A stretch of 51,622 nt of DNA, from positions 1 to 51,622 of the forward strand of contig JARXPE010000008.1 in NCBI GenBank assembly GCA_029887795.1. The letters run 5' to 3'. The position numbers and the translations under genes are program-made. Positions within the stretch are counted from its first letter, which is position 1. Each line of letters starts with the position of its first letter. Shown here piece by piece: positions 49,870-51,622 of the stretch. The DNA is from Thermoproteota archaeon. Its GTDB lineage: Archaea > Thermoproteota > Methanomethylicia > Methanomethylicales > Methanomethylicaceae. A model generated the notes under the pieces. That model made no database searches and had not been told where the DNA came from. It worked only from the letters and a program-made list of their open reading frames with translations.

Positions 49870-50615
49870 CTCAGACTGGAGTAGAAGGGACCTCTGTAGA
49901 CTTGAAGCTGATCAAAAACATAGTGATGGTCGGAAAGATAAAGACGCTCACCGGGCTGCACATAGGCGGGAACAAAGGCGAGCTGAAGATAGGGGGGACA
50001 GACAACCCCGTGATCACCGATCCGCAGGGAAGGCCATACATACCAGGCAGTACCCTGAAGGGTAAACTAAGGTCTTTACTCGAGTTTTCATTGAACAGAG
50101 TCGATCCCAGTGGAGGAGTACACAGCTGTGGTGATGAAGATTGCCCTATATGCGTCATATTCGGATCTCCGGGGGAGGATAGGGTCAGGGGACCCACGAG
50201 GCTTATAGTCAGGGACGCGACTCTAGTGAACGACGTAGATACAGAGATCAAGATGGAGAATGTCATCAACAGGCTGAAAGGCAGCGCCGAGCACCCGAGG
50301 GCTATGGAGAGGGTCCCGCCGGGGGCAGAGTTCGCTTTTGAGATGGTCTACGGGATCTATAATCAAAGAGACTATGAAATGCTTAGATACGTCTTCTCAA
50401 TGCTCTCGTGTCTTGAGGATTCATACCTAGGGGGGTCAGGGAGCAGGGGTTACGGGAAGGTTAAAGTTGAGGACGTCAGCCTGATCGTCAAGACAGTGGA
50501 AGACTATTATAACGGTAGAGAAGGGGAGAAAATTGTCTTAAACGGCAAAGAAAAGCACACGCCATTGGAGCTTGTCGAAAATTTCGAGTCGGTTCTTAAA
50601 GAGATCGGAAAGTAG
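49866..50615 (+). CDS. csm3: Csm3, RAMP backbone subunit with target RNase
   Basis: 249 residues, Cas7 type. Motifs LTGLHIGGNKGELKIGGTDNPVI, then DPQGRPYIPGSTLKGKLRSLLE, zinc-like CGDEDCPICVIFG, and the C-terminal GGSGSRGYGKVK loop. The Asp in GGTDNP is at the position of the catalytic Asp that cuts target RNA at six-base steps. Start ATG? the codon is GTG at 49866 within the csm2 end. An insert at 203-235 (EDYYNGREGEKIVLNG) is longer than in common Csm3. Confidence 0.92.
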   Translation: MTQTGVEGTSVDLKLIKNIVMVGKIKTLTGLHIGGNKGELKIGGTDNPVITDPQGRPYIPGSTLKGKLRSLLEFSLNRVDPSGGVHSCGDEDCPICVIFGSPGEDRVRGPTRLIVRDATLVNDVDTEIKMENVINRLKGSAEHPRAMERVPPGAEFAFEMVYGIYNQRDYEMLRYVFSMLSCLEDSYLGGSGSRGYGKVKVEDVSLIVKTVEDYYNGREGEKIVLNGKEKHTPLELVENFESVLKEIGK

Positions 50616-50638
50616 CAATAGAAGAAAGGTCGTGGGAG

Positions 50639-51622
50639 ATGCCAGCTGCTTTTTACCTCAGCCCCTTAGGGTTTATGCCGAGGGAAGTGCGTTCGGACAC
50701 TATAGCTTCCGCTGTAATCTGGTCCCTCGCCGAGATGGGTAGGGACGTCGAGCCCCTCATCAAAGACGGATCTCTTAGGGTCTCTTCGGCAATGCCCATG
50801 CTAAAGATCCAAGGGAATGAGAGGGTTCTCTTCTTTCCAAAGCCAAAGATCCCTCCCCCAGCGAAGGCAGGATCAGCGGACATTGATAAGATCAAGTCCT
50901 ACAAGCAGGTATCGTATCTTCAAGATAAGATCTTTATTGATCTTTTATCCGGAAGTTTGAGCGTCTGGGATATTGTAAGCCGGATAGATCAAAATTATGA
51001 GGTGAGAGGGCAGCTTATCGCGGAAAAAGGAGTTTTGGAGAACTTTGATTTAATGCCTTGGACGAGGGTCAGGAACGCCGTCAACAGAATTAAGGGCGGA
51101 GCGGACAACTTCTTCACTTCCCACGGAACTTTTTACATGAATGCAGGGCTCTTTTTCCTTCTTGAGGGCAGCGACGACTGGGTCTCATCGACGGTTTTGG
51201 CCCTCCGGTTCCTCCAGGACAGGGGCATCGGCGGCGAGGTCTCAATTGGGCACGGAAGGTTCAACTTTGAGACTTACGAGAGGGAAATCCACCATCGGAT
51301 AAAGGAGATAATCCTCCCTTCTGGGGCTAATAGTGAGGGCGCCCCCGATGAAGAAGGCGCTGTGTTGCTATCATTGTACCTACCCAAGCCGGAGGAGTGG
51401 ATCAAAATCTGCTCAAGGAAGGATCGCCTGTACTACTCCCTCTGCTGGAGGGCTGGAAGGAGGTCTTCCGGTCCGAAGAAGAGGGTGCTGTTCTTGGAGG
51501 AAGGGTCCGTCGTCCCTCTTGTAAAGGTCGAGGGGATGCACGAGGTCGTCGCCACAAACCCTCCGTCGCTTGAGTGGGGGCATCCGCTGATTGCCAGGAT
51601 AAGGCTCGGTGGTGATCTCTAG
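50639..51622 (+). CDS. csm4: Csm4, RAMP subunit capping the crRNA 5' end
   Basis: 327 residues, ending with TAG at the last base of the window. Cas5-type RAMP: FYLSPLGFMPREVRSDTIASA with the typical N-terminal strand and SDTI motif, HGTFYMNAGLFFLLEG, and the glycine-rich loop RGIGGEVSIGHGRFNF. C-terminal half diverges, ending EWGHPLIARIRLGGDL. Binds the crRNA tag and Cas10. Expected next genes are csm5 and possibly csm6, outside the window. Confidence 0.88.
   Translation: MPAAFYLSPLGFMPREVRSDTIASAVIWSLAEMGRDVEPLIKDGSLRVSSAMPMLKIQGNERVLFFPKPKIPPPAKAGSADIDKIKSYKQVSYLQDKIFIDLLSGSLSVWDIVSRIDQNYEVRGQLIAEKGVLENFDLMPWTRVRNAVNRIKGGADNFFTSHGTFYMNAGLFFLLEGSDDWVSSTVLALRFLQDRGIGGEVSIGHGRFNFETYEREIHHRIKEIILPSGANSEGAPDEEGAVLLSLYLPKPEEWIKICSRKDRLYYSLCWRAGRRSSGPKKRVLFLEEGSVVPLVKVEGMHEVVATNPPSLEWGHPLIARIRLGGDL

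Overview
The window is archaeal DNA, most likely from a TACK-lineage genome. The markers are an ESCRT-III/CdvB-type division protein, RadA, an Lsm plus ribosomal protein L37e pair, class I lysyl-tRNA synthetase, type II methionine aminopeptidase, intron-bearing tRNA genes (Ala-GGC, Leu-GAG), TATA-box promoters close to start codons, and Shine-Dalgarno sites of the GGTGA/GGAGGT type inside operons. Ferredoxin, rubrerythrin, 4Fe-4S proteins and metal-uptake genes suggest an anaerobic or microaerophilic life. I cannot fix the phylum from the sequence alone.

Layout. 1-1.35 kb: end of a thioredoxin-fold gene, an ion-channel fragment, tRNA-Val, and the remnant of a tRNA-targeting integrase element next to half of a broken ABC-2 exporter. 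1.3-3.5 kb: minus-strand operon DUF169 - DGC zinc-binding protein - ACR3/BASS-type permease. 3.6-5.4 kb: a multiply frameshifted PEP synthase. 5.4-7.2 kb: radA operon, headed by a chimeric winged-helix/ABC fragment. 7.5-8.9 kb: pilin-like N terminus joined to a beta-propeller surface protein. 9.4-16.5 kb: a phosphonate-catabolism island with phosphonoacetate hydrolase, a PbfA-like class III PLP enzyme, an HTH-10-type regulator, phosphonoacetaldehyde hydrolase, a second class III aminotransferase carrying an in-frame TAG, and a GlpT-like MFS transporter. It has a shared palindromic operator candidate. 16.6-20.0 kb: NikR-like regulator and a Zn/Mn ABC transporter. 20-26.4 kb: a gene graveyard (MgtA tail, wHTH-CARF regulator, complex I/hydrogenase membrane-arm fragments, VTT-like fragment, frameshifted integrase) that also holds an intact-looking ClC channel, ending at tRNA-Ala. 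26.4-41.1 kb: conserved, mostly intact housekeeping and redox genes. 41.2-46.0 kb: a TnpB element, a small Gly/Lys-rich peptide gene beside a CPBP protease gene, tRNA-Leu, tRNA-Glu, and a decayed RHH/integrase module at the tRNA-Glu gene. 46.8-51.6 kb: the start of a type III-A CRISPR effector operon (cas10, csm2, csm3, csm4), which runs to the window edge. No CRISPR array is visible.

Two themes stand out. The first is a coherent archaeal C-P bond cleavage route (aminophosphonate to phosphonoacetaldehyde to acetaldehyde plus phosphate, and phosphonoacetate to acetate plus phosphate) with its own regulator and importer. The second is accessory DNA anchored at tRNA genes: 25.5 kb bounded by inverted copies of the same integrase start, and rich in broken genes. 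Many breaks are single-base indels, so sequence error must be separated from true decay before the phosphonate genes are called dead.
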